This document shows, piece after piece, positions 8,562 through 17,586 of a stretch of DNA of 64,000 bases. The notes beneath the pieces were generated by a model. The model was not told the origin of the DNA, searched no databases, and saw nothing but the letters and a program-made list of their open reading frames with translations. How positions within the stretch are numbered: the stretch's first letter is position 1; each line of letters begins with the position of its first letter. Origin of the DNA: Paucibacter sp. TC2R-5 (GTDB taxonomy: Bacteria > Pseudomonadota > Gammaproteobacteria > Burkholderiales > Burkholderiaceae_C); the NCBI RefSeq assembly GCF_025717605.1, contig NZ_JAJIRQ010000004.1, positions 318,804 through 382,803 on the forward strand. Reading direction: 5' to 3'. The position numbers and the translations under genes are program-made.

Positions 8562-9599
8562 TCAAGCTTGCTGACTGACCCCCGCTGACTCGAAGCTGGC
8601 CATCTCGCTCAGAATCAGGCAAGCCGAGCTCAGCAGCGGCCAAGCCAGGGCCGCTCCGGAGCCTTCGCCCAGGCGCAGGCCCAAGTCCAGCAGCGGCTCA
8701 GCGCCCAGCGCCTCCAGCATCAAGCGGTGCCCCGATTCTTCCGAGCGGTGTGCAAACACGCAACGCTCCAGCACGGCCGGCTGCAAAGCGGCCGCCACCA
8801 GCACGGCCGCGCTGGCGATGAAGCCGTCCACCACGATCACGCGCCGCTCCAGTGCGGCTTGCAGCACCGCGCCCACCATCATGGCGATCTCGAAACCACC
8901 AAAAGCCGCCAGGGCTTGCAGCGGTTCGCTGGCTTGCGCGTGGCGCTGCAGCACGGCGCCCAGCGTGTCCAGCTTGCGCTGCAGACCGGCGTCGTCCAGG
9001 CCAGTGCCGCGGCCGGTGCAGCGCTCGATAGGCAGGTTTTGCAAACGCGCCAGCAGCAGCGCAGCGCTGGAGGTGTTGCCAATGCCCATCTCTCCCAGCA
9101 GCAAGGCATTGCCGGGCTGCCTGGCCAGCAAGGTCTTGCCGGCCGCGATGGCCGTGGCACATTGATCCGTCGTCATCGCCGGATGCTCCGCGCTGTCCGC
9201 CGTGCCGGCGGCAATCTTGGCGATGAGCAGGCCGGCGCGCGGCGCGAAGTCATGCGCGACGCCGGCGTCCACCACCGTCAGCTTCAGGCCATGCTGGCGT
9301 GCGAGAACGCTGACCGCCGCCCCGCCGGCCAGAAAGTTCTCCACCATCTGCCAAGTCACATCGCTGGGGTAGGCGGACACACCGCGCCGCGCGAGGCCAT
9401 GGTCGCCGGCAAACACCATCAACTGCGGCTCGCGCAAGGCGGGCGTCTCGCTGCCCAGGATCAGGCCGATGCGCAGCATCAGGCGCTCCAAGTGACCGAG
9501 GGCGCCCAGCGGCTTGGTCTTGCCGTCGATACGGCGCTGCAGGGCAGCACTCAGAGCGGGGTTTTGCAGCGAGGGGATTTGGGGGATCAGGTTTTGCAT
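8562..9599 (-). CDS. cobT: Nicotinate-nucleotide-dimethylbenzimidazole phosphoribosyltransferase
   Basis: This 345-residue enzyme activates the lower ligand by transferring phosphoribose from nicotinate mononucleotide to 5,6-dimethylbenzimidazole. Recognisable family blocks are [28 protein letters not shown], the [14 protein letters not shown] signature and the C-terminal [16 protein letters not shown]. Length matches the family. Its first 13 bases overlap the end of the upstream BtuF-like gene, so it is co-transcribed with the cobalamin operon. Confidence 0.95.
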   Translation of the reverse strand: MQNLIPQIPSLQNPALSAALQRRIDGKTKPLGALGHLERLMLRIGLILGSETPALREPQLMVFAGDHGLARRGVSAYPSDVTWQMVENFLAGGAAVSVLARQHGLKLTVVDAGVAHDFAPRAGLLIAKIAAGTADSAEHPAMTTDQCATAIAAGKTLLARQPGNALLLGEMGIGNTSSAALLLARLQNLPIERCTGRGTGLDDAGLQRKLDTLGAVLQRHAQASEPLQALAAFGGFEIAMMVGAVLQAALERRVIVVDGFIASAAVLVAAALQPAVLERCVFAHRSEESGHRLMLEALGAEPLLDLGLRLGEGSGAALAWPLLSSACLILSEMASFESAGVSQQA

Positions 9600-10387
9600 A
9601 TAGGGATAGAACTGTCTGAGACAAAAGCTTGGATGGCGGCCAGCACTTGGACGGCCCCGCGTTCGATGGCCATAGGGCCGGGGGCCAGGATGTCGGCCGA
9701 TTTGATTTCAAGCAGGCGCGCGCCCAGTTCGGCAAAGCCCGGGCGAGCCAGAACCTTGTCCGGCACAAAGCGCTTGCCGCACCAGCTGCCGAGAATCAGC
9801 TCCGGTCTGCGGGCGAGGATGTCCTCGGCGCTCACGATGCGGTCGCGCGCCAAGCCGGCACGCGCCTTGTCGGCAAAGATGTCGATGCCACCGGCCAATT
9901 CGATGATTTCACTGACCCAGCCGATGCCGCAGATGATGGGCTCGTCCCACTCCTCGAACAGCACGCGCGGTCGGCGCGGCAGCAGCGCGGCTGCGGCGGC
10001 AATGCCGTCCTGGCAGGCTTGCAATTGTTCACACAAGGCTTTGGCTGCGGCCTCTTTTTCGACCAAGTCGCCCAGCCGCAGCACCATGGCGTGGATGCCT
10101 GCCAGGTCGCGGTGGTTGAACCACAAGGTGGCCAGGCCGGCTCGCTCGCACTCGTCCAGCAGCGGCCGCTGCAGGTCAGAAAATCCGATCACCAGATCCG
10201 GCTGCACCGCCAGGATCTTGTCCAATTTCATGCTGGTGAAGCCGCTGATCTTGGGCTTTTCCTGGCGCGCCTCGGGCGGGTAGACGGTGTAGCCGGAGAT
10301 GCCGGCGATATGGTGTTGCGCGCCCAGTCGGTAAAGCGTGTCGACCGCCTCGGTGGACAGACAGGCAATGCGGCGAGGCACGCTCAT
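9587..10387 (-). CDS. BtuF-like cobalamin-binding protein without signal peptide
   Basis: This 266-residue protein has the two-lobed periplasmic-binding (BtuF/FecB) fold pattern: [18 protein letters not shown], then [11 protein letters not shown], a long linking helix, and [11 protein letters not shown]. Unlike the btuF gene at 17,587 it begins directly with [13 protein letters not shown] and has no signal peptide or lipobox, so it is predicted to stay in the cytoplasm unless a longer start exists. It overlaps cobQ upstream (ATGA) and cobT downstream. Such leaderless paralogs occur in cobalamin clusters; the role is unproven. It may bind corrinoid intermediates or be a secondary transporter component. 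Confidence 0.75.
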   Translation of the reverse strand: MSVPRRIACLSTEAVDTLYRLGAQHHIAGISGYTVYPPEARQEKPKISGFTSMKLDKILAVQPDLVIGFSDLQRPLLDECERAGLATLWFNHRDLAGIHAMVLRLGDLVEKEAAAKALCEQLQACQDGIAAAAALLPRRPRVLFEEWDEPIICGIGWVSEIIELAGGIDIFADKARAGLARDRIVSAEDILARRPELILGSWCGKRFVPDKVLARPGFAELGARLLEIKSADILAPGPMAIERGAVQVLAAIQAFVSDSSIPICKT

Positions 10388-11868
10388 GGCTGGGCCTCTT
10401 GCTTGAGCAATCCCATCAGCACGCCGGGCTGAAAATGCTGTTCGATGAAGTCGGCCAGGCCGTCGAAGACCGCGTCCAGCCCCGGCTGCTCGGCGCCGAA
10501 CAAGGCACGCATGACCGCGTCTTGCTCGAACAGGCCGTGGGCGTAACAGCCCAGCACCGAGCCTTGGCTCCAGCCTATCGCGTCACCGAGCTCATTGCGC
10601 ACGGCGACCACAGCGGCGGCCATGGCCGGATGCTGCGCGGTGCGGCCGTGATGAATCTCATAACCCGCAGCCTCGACGCCCGCGAGCGCGCCCCAGGGCT
10701 CGGCGAGCGCGCCCCAGGGCTCGGCGAGCGCGCCGAAACGCAGCGCGCAAGGCTTGAGGAGTTTGTCCCGCTCAAACTGCGTGACCAGTGGCAGCAGACC
10801 CAGGCCGGGCGCATTGCCGTCGAGCTGATAGGGGTCGAGCAGACTTTCACCGAGCATTTGCAGGCCGCCGCAGATGCCCAGCAGCGCCTTGCCGGCCGCC
10901 GCATGTTGGGCAATGGGCAGATCGAGCTTTTGCGAGCGCAGCCAAGCGAGGTCGGCCGCCACCGCCTTGGAGCCCGGCAGGATGATCCAGTCGGCGCCTT
11001 CTAGCTGCGCCGGCGTGCGCGCCCAACTCAGGCGCACATTCGGCAGCGAGCGCAGGGGCTGGAACTCGTCCAGATTGGACATGCGCGGGTAGGCGACGAT
11101 GGCGATCTTCAAACCGCTGCCGGTCGGTGTGTCGTCAAAGACTCCGTCCTCTTCGGGCAGGCCGTGGCCGCGCCACATCGGCAGCACGGCGACGGTGGGC
11201 ACGCCGGTCAGCGCCTGCAACTGCTCGGGTCCTGGCGCCAGCAGCGACGCGTCCCCTCGGAAGCGATTCAGCACATAACCCTTGATCAAAGCGCGCTCAT
11301 GCGGGGGCAGCAGCTGATGCGTGCCGTAGAGATGGGCAAAGGCACCGCCGCGGTCGATATCGGTGACCAGCAGGCAGGCGGCTCGGGCCTCCAGCGCGCA
11401 GCGCATATTGACGTAATCGCTGCTGTGCAGATTGATCTCGGCCGGTGAGCCTGCACCCTCAATGACGACCACATCGTTCTCGGCCAGCAATTCATGCAGG
11501 GGCGGCTGTGCGCGCAGCCAGAGCAACTCGCTGCGCTGGCGCCAAGGCATATCGGTCAGGGCGCTGTCCACCTCGCCCAGCACGATCACCTGCGAGGCCG
11601 TGTCTTTTTCGGGTTTGAGCAAGACCGGGTTCATGCGCACCTCGGGTGTGCGGCGCGCGGCCAGCGCTTGGAAGTACTGCGCCGAGCCGATCTCGCCCAT
11701 TGAGCCATTGAGGCCAGGCACGACACGAGCGTTGTTGCTCATGTTTTGGGCTTTGTAGGGCGCGACCTTCAAGCCTTGGCGGGCGTAGTAGCGGCACAGC
11801 GCGGTGGCCAGCCAGCTTTTGCCCGCGCCGCTGGTCGTGCCCAGCACCATCACTGCCTTGGCTGTCAT
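10384..11868 (-). CDS. cobQ: Cobyric acid synthase
   Basis: This 494-residue glutamine amidotransferase amidates the b, d, e and g carboxylates of adenosylcobyrinic acid a,c-diamide. The N-terminal ATP-binding half begins MTAKAVMVLGTTSGAGKSWLA with a P-loop; the C-terminal class I amidotransferase half shows the nucleophile motif LLGICGGLQMLG and a late catalytic histidine in YEIHHG. The ATG at 11868 forms an ATGA overlap with the preceding decarboxylase gene, which decides the start over longer options. The coding region contains a 21-bp tandem duplication (about 10,681-10,735) giving repeated GALAEPW units in a linker, absent from typical members. Confidence 0.94.
   Translation of the reverse strand: MTAKAVMVLGTTSGAGKSWLATALCRYYARQGLKVAPYKAQNMSNNARVVPGLNGSMGEIGSAQYFQALAARRTPEVRMNPVLLKPEKDTASQVIVLGEVDSALTDMPWRQRSELLWLRAQPPLHELLAENDVVVIEGAGSPAEINLHSSDYVNMRCALEARAACLLVTDIDRGGAFAHLYGTHQLLPPHERALIKGYVLNRFRGDASLLAPGPEQLQALTGVPTVAVLPMWRGHGLPEEDGVFDDTPTGSGLKIAIVAYPRMSNLDEFQPLRSLPNVRLSWARTPAQLEGADWIILPGSKAVAADLAWLRSQKLDLPIAQHAAAGKALLGICGGLQMLGESLLDPYQLDGNAPGLGLLPLVTQFERDKLLKPCALRFGALAEPWGALAEPWGALAGVEAAGYEIHHGRTAQHPAMAAAVVAVRNELGDAIGWSQGSVLGCYAHGLFEQDAVMRALFGAEQPGLDAVFDGLADFIEQHFQPGVLMGLLKQEAQP
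10681..10735. repeat. In-frame 21-bp tandem repeat inside cobQ
   Basis: A 21-base unit (encoding ALAEPWG) occurs twice in full with a partial third copy on the same strand. Because the unit is a multiple of three, the reading frame is kept. It falls in the C-terminal amidotransferase half of CobQ, between LRFG and AGVEAAGYEIHHG. Confidence 0.85.
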
Positions 11869-12875
11869 GTTTGCAATTCCTTCAGCGCATATTGCAGCGC
11901 ATGTTGTGCCTCGGGCATTTGAGTCGACAGACGCACCCAGCCGGGCAGGCCAAAAGATGTTGCATCGCGCAGCTTGATGCCGCGCTCGCGCAGCGGGCCC
12001 AGCAAGCCCGCTTGACCCGGCTTGGCAAGCCAGAAGTTGGTGCATGTGGGGCGCTGCTGCCAACCCAATGCGGCCAGCATCTCCCGCTGATCAGCACGCC
12101 AGGTGAGCAACTGCGCCTTGGCCTGGCGCAGATGGCTGAGCGTCGCGTCGCTATGCCAATGCATCAGCAGACTGAGCCCCTCGCTGGACAAGACCCAGCT
12201 GGCAGCGAGGCCGGCCACTTCAGGACTCAAGCGTCCCGAGGCCGGCGCCAGCAGATAGGCCGCGCGCACGCCGGTCAGGGCCAGCGCCTTGTTGGGGCAG
12301 ACCAGGCGCCAAGCCTGTTCCGCCATGGCTTGAGGCAGGCAGTCGTTGCCGTCCAGGCGCAGGGGCTCATAAGCGCAGTCGATCGCCAGCAGCGCGCCGC
12401 TGCGCTGCAAGGCGGCGTCCAGGGCGAGCCAGTCGGCGGCCTTGAGGCTATCTCCCGTCGGGTTGCAGGGCTCGCACACCCACACCAAGGCGGGCGTTCG
12501 CAGAGCCTGGCTCAGAGCCTGCACGTCGGCATAACGATGCACCTGCAGGCCCAGGGCGCTTGCCGCCGCCGCATAGTCGCCAAAACCGGGCTGCGGTACC
12601 CAGACCTCGCTCAGACCGCTGAGCCGCGCGGCGAGGCTCAGGCGCCGTATCGCTTCGGCGCCGCCCGAGGCCGGCAAGACGCGGTGAGTGCCCACCTCCT
12701 CGGCCACAGCGAGATGCGCGCGCAGTGCCGCGTAGCTGGGGTCGGGGTAGCGGCTGCGGTCGGCCGTCAAGACCGCCTGCAGCAAGAGCGGCGGCGCGCC
12801 CAGCGGGCTGGCGTTGCTGGAGAAATCAAAGGCAGCAGCGGGGCCGCTGTCGCTGCCGCCATGCTCTGTATTCAC
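11865..12875 (-). CDS. cobD: Threonine-phosphate decarboxylase (aminotransferase class I/II fold)
   Basis: This 336-residue PLP enzyme makes (R)-1-aminopropan-2-ol phosphate, the linker that joins the corrin ring and nucleotide loop. It contains FDFSSNASPLG near the N-terminus, VCEPCNPTGD, an AIDCAYEPL segment and the PLP lysine in VCPNKALALTGVRAAYL. Length is close to the family norm. Both ends overlap neighbours by four bases (ATGA), typical of translational coupling in this operon. In the Pseudomonas nomenclature the same gene is called cobC. Confidence 0.9.
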   Translation of the reverse strand: MNTEHGGSDSGPAAAFDFSSNASPLGAPPLLLQAVLTADRSRYPDPSYAALRAHLAVAEEVGTHRVLPASGGAEAIRRLSLAARLSGLSEVWVPQPGFGDYAAAASALGLQVHRYADVQALSQALRTPALVWVCEPCNPTGDSLKAADWLALDAALQRSGALLAIDCAYEPLRLDGNDCLPQAMAEQAWRLVCPNKALALTGVRAAYLLAPASGRLSPEVAGLAASWVLSSEGLSLLMHWHSDATLSHLRQAKAQLLTWRADQREMLAALGWQQRPTCTNFWLAKPGQAGLLGPLRERGIKLRDATSFGLPGWVRLSTQMPEAQHALQYALKELQT

Positions 12876-13816
12876 AGGCCACCTCTCAATGCAGCAGCGC
12901 CCAGCATCAGCATCAGTGCAGACGCCAGCATCGCTTTGAGCGCCAGGGCTTGCGCGCGGGCGATGTCGCCGCTGGCCGCTTCGGCGCCGGCCTCGTTCAA
13001 GACATAGACGCCCGGCTTGGCCAGGCGCAGCTGCAAGCGCAGCGCCATCGCGGCCATCGGCCAGCCGCTATTGGGCGACGGCGTCTTGCGTGCTTGCCGC
13101 CACAACGCTCCCATAAGCGGAGGGCGCAGCCCCAACAGAGCCAAGCCGGTGATGCGGGCCGGCAGCCAAGACAGCACATCGTCGGCACGGGCGGCCCATT
13201 TGCCGGCCCATTCCCACTCGCCCCGATAGCCCCACATCGCATCCGCCGTGTTGGCAAAGCGGTAAATCGCAGCCCCCGGCAGGCCGGCCAGCATGAACCA
13301 GAACAGCGGCGCGACGACCGAGTCGTTGAGGTTCTCGGCCAAGGTTTCGATCGCGGCCTCGCGCACCTGTGAGGCATTCAAGTTACCGGTATCCCGGCTG
13401 ACCAGACGCGCCAAGCGAGCCCGACCGGCCGGCAGTGATTCGGCCAACGCCCGCTCCACCGCGCCGACCTCGTCGCTGAGCATCCGCCAGGCCAGCATGG
13501 GCTTCAAGAGCAGGCCCAAGAGCAGCGCGCAGCCCAGTAACCCCACCCAGCCCTCCCAGGGCTTGAAGGCATAGATCAGCGAGGTCTCCAGCAGCGCAGC
13601 GAGCACGCCGATATTGAGGGCGCCGACCCACCAGATCACAGCGCCAGCCGTCAAGGCGGCGCTGGGTGCCAGCGTCAGCAGGCGCCTGGAGAAGAGGCCC
13701 AAGAAGCGACCAAAGCCCACCACTGGATGCCAGCGCGCCGGCGGCTCGCCCCAGGCGCGGTCAACGCATAGCGCGACCAGCATGGCAAGCGGCAGTCGCC
13801 AGGGCATCAGATCCAT
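12872..13816 (-). CDS. cbiB: Adenosylcobinamide-phosphate synthase (CbiB type)
   Basis: This 314-residue polytopic membrane protein attaches aminopropanol (phosphate) to adenosylcobyric acid. The family signature blocks are CVDRAWGEPPARWHPVVGFG at the N-terminus, RDTGNLNASQVREAAIETLAEN with NDSVVAPLFW, and YRFANTADAMWGYRG. Several hydrophobic spans are evident. It overlaps the cobD-type gene by four bases and ends upstream neighbour cobO by four bases of spacing. It is called cobD in other nomenclatures. Confidence 0.93.
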   Translation of the reverse strand: MDLMPWRLPLAMLVALCVDRAWGEPPARWHPVVGFGRFLGLFSRRLLTLAPSAALTAGAVIWWVGALNIGVLAALLETSLIYAFKPWEGWVGLLGCALLLGLLLKPMLAWRMLSDEVGAVERALAESLPAGRARLARLVSRDTGNLNASQVREAAIETLAENLNDSVVAPLFWFMLAGLPGAAIYRFANTADAMWGYRGEWEWAGKWAARADDVLSWLPARITGLALLGLRPPLMGALWRQARKTPSPNSGWPMAAMALRLQLRLAKPGVYVLNEAGAEAASGDIARAQALALKAMLASALMLMLGAAALRGGL

Positions 13817-13819
13817 TCT

Positions 13820-14380
13820 TCAATCCTCGATGCCGCGTTGCGCCGGCACACCGGCCTTGAAATGATGTTTGACCAAGCTCATCTCGGTGACGGTGTCGGC
13901 CAGCGCAATCAGCTCATCCGGCGCGTTACGTCCGGTCAAGACCACATGCACATGGGCGGGGCGCTCGCGCAGCGCCTGCAAGACCGGCTCTAGAGGCAGC
14001 CAGCCATAGCGCAGCGGATACATGATCTCGTCCAGCACGACCAGGAAATGTTCGCCGGCGCGAATCGTTGCCTCGGCGCGCGCCCAGCCGTCACGCGCCA
14101 ACTGCCCGGAGTGCTCCAGGTCCTTGCTCTTCCAGGAGAACCCGTCGCCCAGACCTTCGATCGGGACGCCCAACTGCTCGAACATGCGGTGCTCGCCGAA
14201 GCGGGCGCTGGGCACCTTCATAAATTGATAGATCTTGACCGCCTTGCCGCGCCCATGGGCGCGCAGCGCCAGGCCAAAGGCGGCCGTGCTCTTGCCCTTG
14301 CCGTCGCCGGTGTGGACGAAGATCAGGCCGCGGCGTTCGGCGGTCGGGATGACGCGTTCGCGATCGACGGGGGGGGGCAA
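13820..14380 (-). CDS. cobO: Cob(I)yrinic acid a,c-diamide adenosyltransferase
   Basis: This protein of at least 186 residues adds the adenosyl ligand to reduced corrinoids using ATP. It has the Walker A motif HTGDGKGKSTAAFGLALRAHG, VKIYQFMK, VVLDEIMYPLRYG and LTGRNAPDELIALADTVTEM, all typical of CobO. The visible in-frame start is a TTG at 14380. A better ATG at 14390 is one base out of frame because of a run of nine G on the plus strand (14369-14377): with eight G the protein would start MEIIAPPVDRERV and have 189 residues. The run may be a sequencing slip or a slippery tract. Confidence 0.9.
   Translation of the reverse strand: MPPPVDRERVIPTAERRGLIFVHTGDGKGKSTAAFGLALRAHGRGKAVKIYQFMKVPSARFGEHRMFEQLGVPIEGLGDGFSWKSKDLEHSGQLARDGWARAEATIRAGEHFLVVLDEIMYPLRYGWLPLEPVLQALRERPAHVHVVLTGRNAPDELIALADTVTEMSLVKHHFKAGVPAQRGIED
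14369..14377. repeat. Nine-G homopolymer at the cobO start
   Basis: Nine consecutive G on the plus strand (C on the coding strand) lie between an ATG at 14390 and the conserved cobO coding region. Removing one base would join the ATG in frame with the rest of CobO. The run is a candidate for replication slippage or base-calling error. Confidence 0.8.
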
Positions 14381-14407
14381 TGATTTCCATGGATTTGCTG
14401 CGCCGGT

Positions 14408-15706
14408 TCAGCCGGCAAAGAAGGTGGCAACGGCCGCCGGGTTGGAGGGGAAGTAATGGTGGATATAGCTGGCGCGCAGGCTGCCCTGTTGGTAGATCGC
14501 CTCAGCGGCCCTGCCTGCATTGGGATTGCTGGCGATGGCGATAGGCGGCAGCGGCGTGACCAGGCTGGAGTAGTGAAAGGTATGGCCACGCAATTCACCC
14601 TCGGGCCAGCCAATGCTTTGCAGCCCTAGGGCCGAGAGCTTTTTGTTCATCAAGGCTTGACCCGGCAAGAGACCGGCCATGGGGTGGACTTGGCCATCGC
14701 CGTCGGTCAAAGAAATGCCCAGGCAAAGCATGCCGCCGCATTCGGCCAGCAGCGGTTTGCCGGCCTCGCAATGTGCGCGCAGATCGGCAAACAGGCTCGG
14801 GTGCTCGCGCAGCGTTTGGGCATGCAGCTCCGGGTAGCCCCCTGGCAGCCAGAGCGCATCGCAGTCGGGCAAGTCCTCACCCTTGAGCGGCGAGAAGCTC
14901 AGCAGCTCGGCGCCGAGTTTGCGCAGGCAATCCAGATTGGCCGGGTAGATGAAACTGAAGGCCGCGTCCTGGGCAACCGCAATGCGGCGGCCTTGTAAAA
15001 GCGGCGGGGTGGTGGTCGTCTCCGCGGGCTTAAAACGCAGCGAGGCAAACTCGAAGCCGGGTTTGACCGCCGCGCCCCAGGCATCGGCCCAGCCGTCCAA
15101 GAGTTCGTCCAGCCCCGGCAGCTCGATCGCCTGCACCAGGCCCAGATGGCGTTCGGGCAAGGTCAAAGCGGCATTGCAAGGCAGGGCGGCGATCAGGGGT
15201 AAATCGGCGGGCAGGCCCTCACCGACCATCACGCCATGGCCGGCACTGCCGACCCGGTTGGCGACCACGCCGCATAGCTTGATATCGCTGCGGTACTGCT
15301 TCAGTCCCAGGGCCAAGGCGCCGAAGGTCTGCGCCATCGCCGACGCGTCGATCACAGCCAGTACCGGCAAGCCAAAGGCAGCCGCCAGATCGGCGCTGCT
15401 GGGCGCGCCGTCGAACAAGCCCATTACGCCTTCGACCAAAATCAGATCCGCATCAAGAGCCGCCTCGGCCAGCAAGGCGCGGCAATGTTCCAGCCCACCC
15501 ATGAAGAGATCGAGCTGGTAGACGGCATGGCCGCTAGCGCGCTGCAAGATCATCGGGTCCAGATAGTCGGGCCCGGTTTTGAAGACGCGCACCTTCAGAC
15601 CCTGGCGAGCATGCCAGCGAGCGATGGCCGCGGTGATGCTGGTCTTGCCCGAGCCCGAAGAAGGCGCGCTGATCAGCAGCGCTTTGCAGGTTGTCATCAA
15701 AGTCAT
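14408..15706 (-). CDS. cobB: Cobyrinate a,c-diamide synthase
   Basis: This 432-residue enzyme (CbiA/CobB family) amidates the a and c side chains of cobyrinic (or hydrogenobyrinic) acid with glutamine and ATP. It shows the N-terminal P-loop ISAPSSGSGKTSITAAI, the motif VFKTGPDYLDPMI, VEGVMGLFDG, and a C-terminal amidotransferase domain with nucleophile motif LLAECGGMLCLG and a terminal HYSSL/YIHHYF region. The ATG at 15706 makes an ATGA overlap with the upstream ATPase gene; a second ATG at 15697 is possible. Neighbouring cobO follows after 27 bases. Confidence 0.93.
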   Translation of the reverse strand: MTLMTTCKALLISAPSSGSGKTSITAAIARWHARQGLKVRVFKTGPDYLDPMILQRASGHAVYQLDLFMGGLEHCRALLAEAALDADLILVEGVMGLFDGAPSSADLAAAFGLPVLAVIDASAMAQTFGALALGLKQYRSDIKLCGVVANRVGSAGHGVMVGEGLPADLPLIAALPCNAALTLPERHLGLVQAIELPGLDELLDGWADAWGAAVKPGFEFASLRFKPAETTTTPPLLQGRRIAVAQDAAFSFIYPANLDCLRKLGAELLSFSPLKGEDLPDCDALWLPGGYPELHAQTLREHPSLFADLRAHCEAGKPLLAECGGMLCLGISLTDGDGQVHPMAGLLPGQALMNKKLSALGLQSIGWPEGELRGHTFHYSSLVTPLPPIAIASNPNAGRAAEAIYQQGSLRASYIHHYFPSNPAAVATFFAG

Positions 15707-16575
15707 TCGCTTGCTCGCTTCAGCGGCAAGACATTGGTATTGGCATTGATGAATGCTTTGGGCTCCGAGCGGGCCGGCGCCAGCGCAGCGGGCAGGGCCA
15801 GCCATTGCCCCTGAACCTCGATCAAATGCAGGCGATCGTCGAACACCGCCTGCAGCGCTGCCCTGGTGTCGGCCCTCTGCGGCGCGCCGTGGCTGCTGAC
15901 GCGGCCGGCCTGCATCACCACCAGGCTGTCGGCCTGCAAGGCCATATTGAGCTCATGCAGCACGCTGACCACGGCAACGCCCGAGGCGACCAGTTCGCGC
16001 ATCAGGCCTAGCCAGTCGGCTTGATGGGGCGGATCAAGATGGGCGAGCGGTTCGTCCATCAGGAGTACCTGGGCTTGCACGGCGAGTGCGCGCGCAAGCA
16101 GAACGCGTTGGCGCTCGCCGCCCGACAAGCGGCCCAGCGGGCGTTCCCGCCAGTCCCAGCTCTGGGTCTGCTGCATCGCCTGCACCACGGCCGCATGGTC
16201 GGCGCTGCTGGGTGGCGCCAGCCAGGCCTGATGCGGCAGGCGGCCCAACATCACTACTTCATAGGCGCTCAACACATCGGAGCTGGCTTCGTTCTGGCCC
16301 AGCCAAGCCAGTTGACGCGCCCGTTCACGGGCCGCCACTGTGTTCCAGTCCTGCCCAAACAGCTGCACGCGGCCGCGCATCGGCAGCAGGCCCGCCAGGG
16401 CACGCAAGAGCGTGGACTTGCCGGCGCCGTTGGGGCCAACGATGGCAGTCCAGGCGCCTGCTTTGAGCTGCAGGCCGATCTCGCCCAGCACGGGCTGACC
16501 CTGCAAATGCACGGACTCGATCAGCGCGCTGAGCGCATTCGTTCCGGCTGAGTCTTGGGCTGAAGCTGACTTCAT
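15703..16575 (-). CDS. btuD: Cobalamin ABC transporter ATP-binding protein
   Basis: This 290-residue ATPase energises vitamin B12 import. It has Walker A VGPNGAGKSTLLRALAGLLP, the Q-loop region, the ABC signature LSGGERQRVLLARAL and Walker B QVLLMDEPLAHLD with the switch histidine in SVLHELNMAL. It overlaps btuC (ATGA) upstream and cobB downstream. The sequence belongs to the FecE/BtuD/HmuV group, so iron-siderophore or haem transport would be possible in isolation, but the riboswitch-led operon makes cobalamin the likely substrate. Confidence 0.88.
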   Translation of the reverse strand: MKSASAQDSAGTNALSALIESVHLQGQPVLGEIGLQLKAGAWTAIVGPNGAGKSTLLRALAGLLPMRGRVQLFGQDWNTVAARERARQLAWLGQNEASSDVLSAYEVVMLGRLPHQAWLAPPSSADHAAVVQAMQQTQSWDWRERPLGRLSGGERQRVLLARALAVQAQVLLMDEPLAHLDPPHQADWLGLMRELVASGVAVVSVLHELNMALQADSLVVMQAGRVSSHGAPQRADTRAALQAVFDDRLHLIEVQGQWLALPAALAPARSEPKAFINANTNVLPLKRASE

Positions 16576-17576
16576 GTGCGAGTCTCCAACATCGGTTTGC
16601 GGTGCATCAACCAGAGCAAATAGGCACCGCCCAAGACGGTGGTGACCACACCGACCGGCAGCTCCTGAGGAGCGACTAACCAGCGCGACAAGATGTCGGC
16701 CGCCAAGAGCAAGGCGCCGCCGGTCAGGGTCGAGAGCAAGAGCAGCCAGCTGTGTGTGCAGTGCAGGCGGCTGCGCACCAGATGTGGAGCCACCAGGCCG
16801 ACAAAACCGATCAAGCCTGCTTGCGCCACCGCCGCGCCGGTGGCCAGGGCCAGCACGCCGATCAGCAGCAGCCGTATCGTTTGCAGGCGCACCCCCAGCG
16901 AAGCGGCGGTCGATTCGCCCAGCGTCATCGCATCAAGGGCGCGACTGCAGGCCATGGCCGCAAGCAGGCACAGCAGCAAGAGCGGCGCCATGATGAGCAC
17001 GCTGTTCCAGCCCAAAAAGCCGGTGCTGCCCATCACGAAGGCCTGCATGGGCCGCATGATGTCCGGCGCCAACATAATCATCAAGGTGGTGGCCGAGCCC
17101 AAGACCACACCGACGATGACGCCGGCCAGCAGCAAGCGCATGGTTTGCTCCACTCCGCGCGCCAGCACCAAGGTCAAGAGCACCGCGCCGATCGCGCCAA
17201 AAAACGCCGCGCCGGTCAAGCCCATGCGCAGCCACAGCGAGGCTGCCGCCGGTGAAGTGCCGGCCAGGACCAGGAGCAGGGCCACGCCCAGGCCCGCACC
17301 GGAGGATGCGCCGAGCAGATAGGGGTCGGCCAGTGCATTGCGGAACAGCCCTTGCGCCACCGCGCCGGCCAGGCCCAACAAGGCGCCGGCCACCCAGGCG
17401 CCGCTGGAACGAGGCAGGCGGATCTGCCAGAGGATTTGCTGCTGAATGGCGTCGCTGCTGTCCAGCCAGCTCAGGCCAAAGCCGGTGCTGCCTACGGCAA
17501 CGCCGAGCAGCACCAATGCGCTGCTGATCAGCGTTAGCGCCAGCAGCAGAGTCAGCGGTTTGCTTGGGCGGCTCAT
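16572..17576 (-). CDS. btuC: Cobalamin ABC transporter permease (FecCD family)
   Basis: This 334-residue inner-membrane permease has about ten hydrophobic segments and the FecCD family blocks RLPRSSGAWVAGALLGLAGA, LADPYLLGASSGAGLG, and GLIGFVGLVAPHLVR, which contacts the ATPase. It lies ten bases after btuF and overlaps btuD, completing a BtuFCD importer. Substrate assignment to cobalamin rests on the operon context and the upstream riboswitch. Confidence 0.9.
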   Translation of the reverse strand: MSRPSKPLTLLLALTLISSALVLLGVAVGSTGFGLSWLDSSDAIQQQILWQIRLPRSSGAWVAGALLGLAGAVAQGLFRNALADPYLLGASSGAGLGVALLLVLAGTSPAAASLWLRMGLTGAAFFGAIGAVLLTLVLARGVEQTMRLLLAGVIVGVVLGSATTLMIMLAPDIMRPMQAFVMGSTGFLGWNSVLIMAPLLLLCLLAAMACSRALDAMTLGESTAASLGVRLQTIRLLLIGVLALATGAAVAQAGLIGFVGLVAPHLVRSRLHCTHSWLLLLSTLTGGALLLAADILSRWLVAPQELPVGVVTTVLGGAYLLWLMHRKPMLETRT

Positions 17577-17586
17577 GCGGCTTGGC

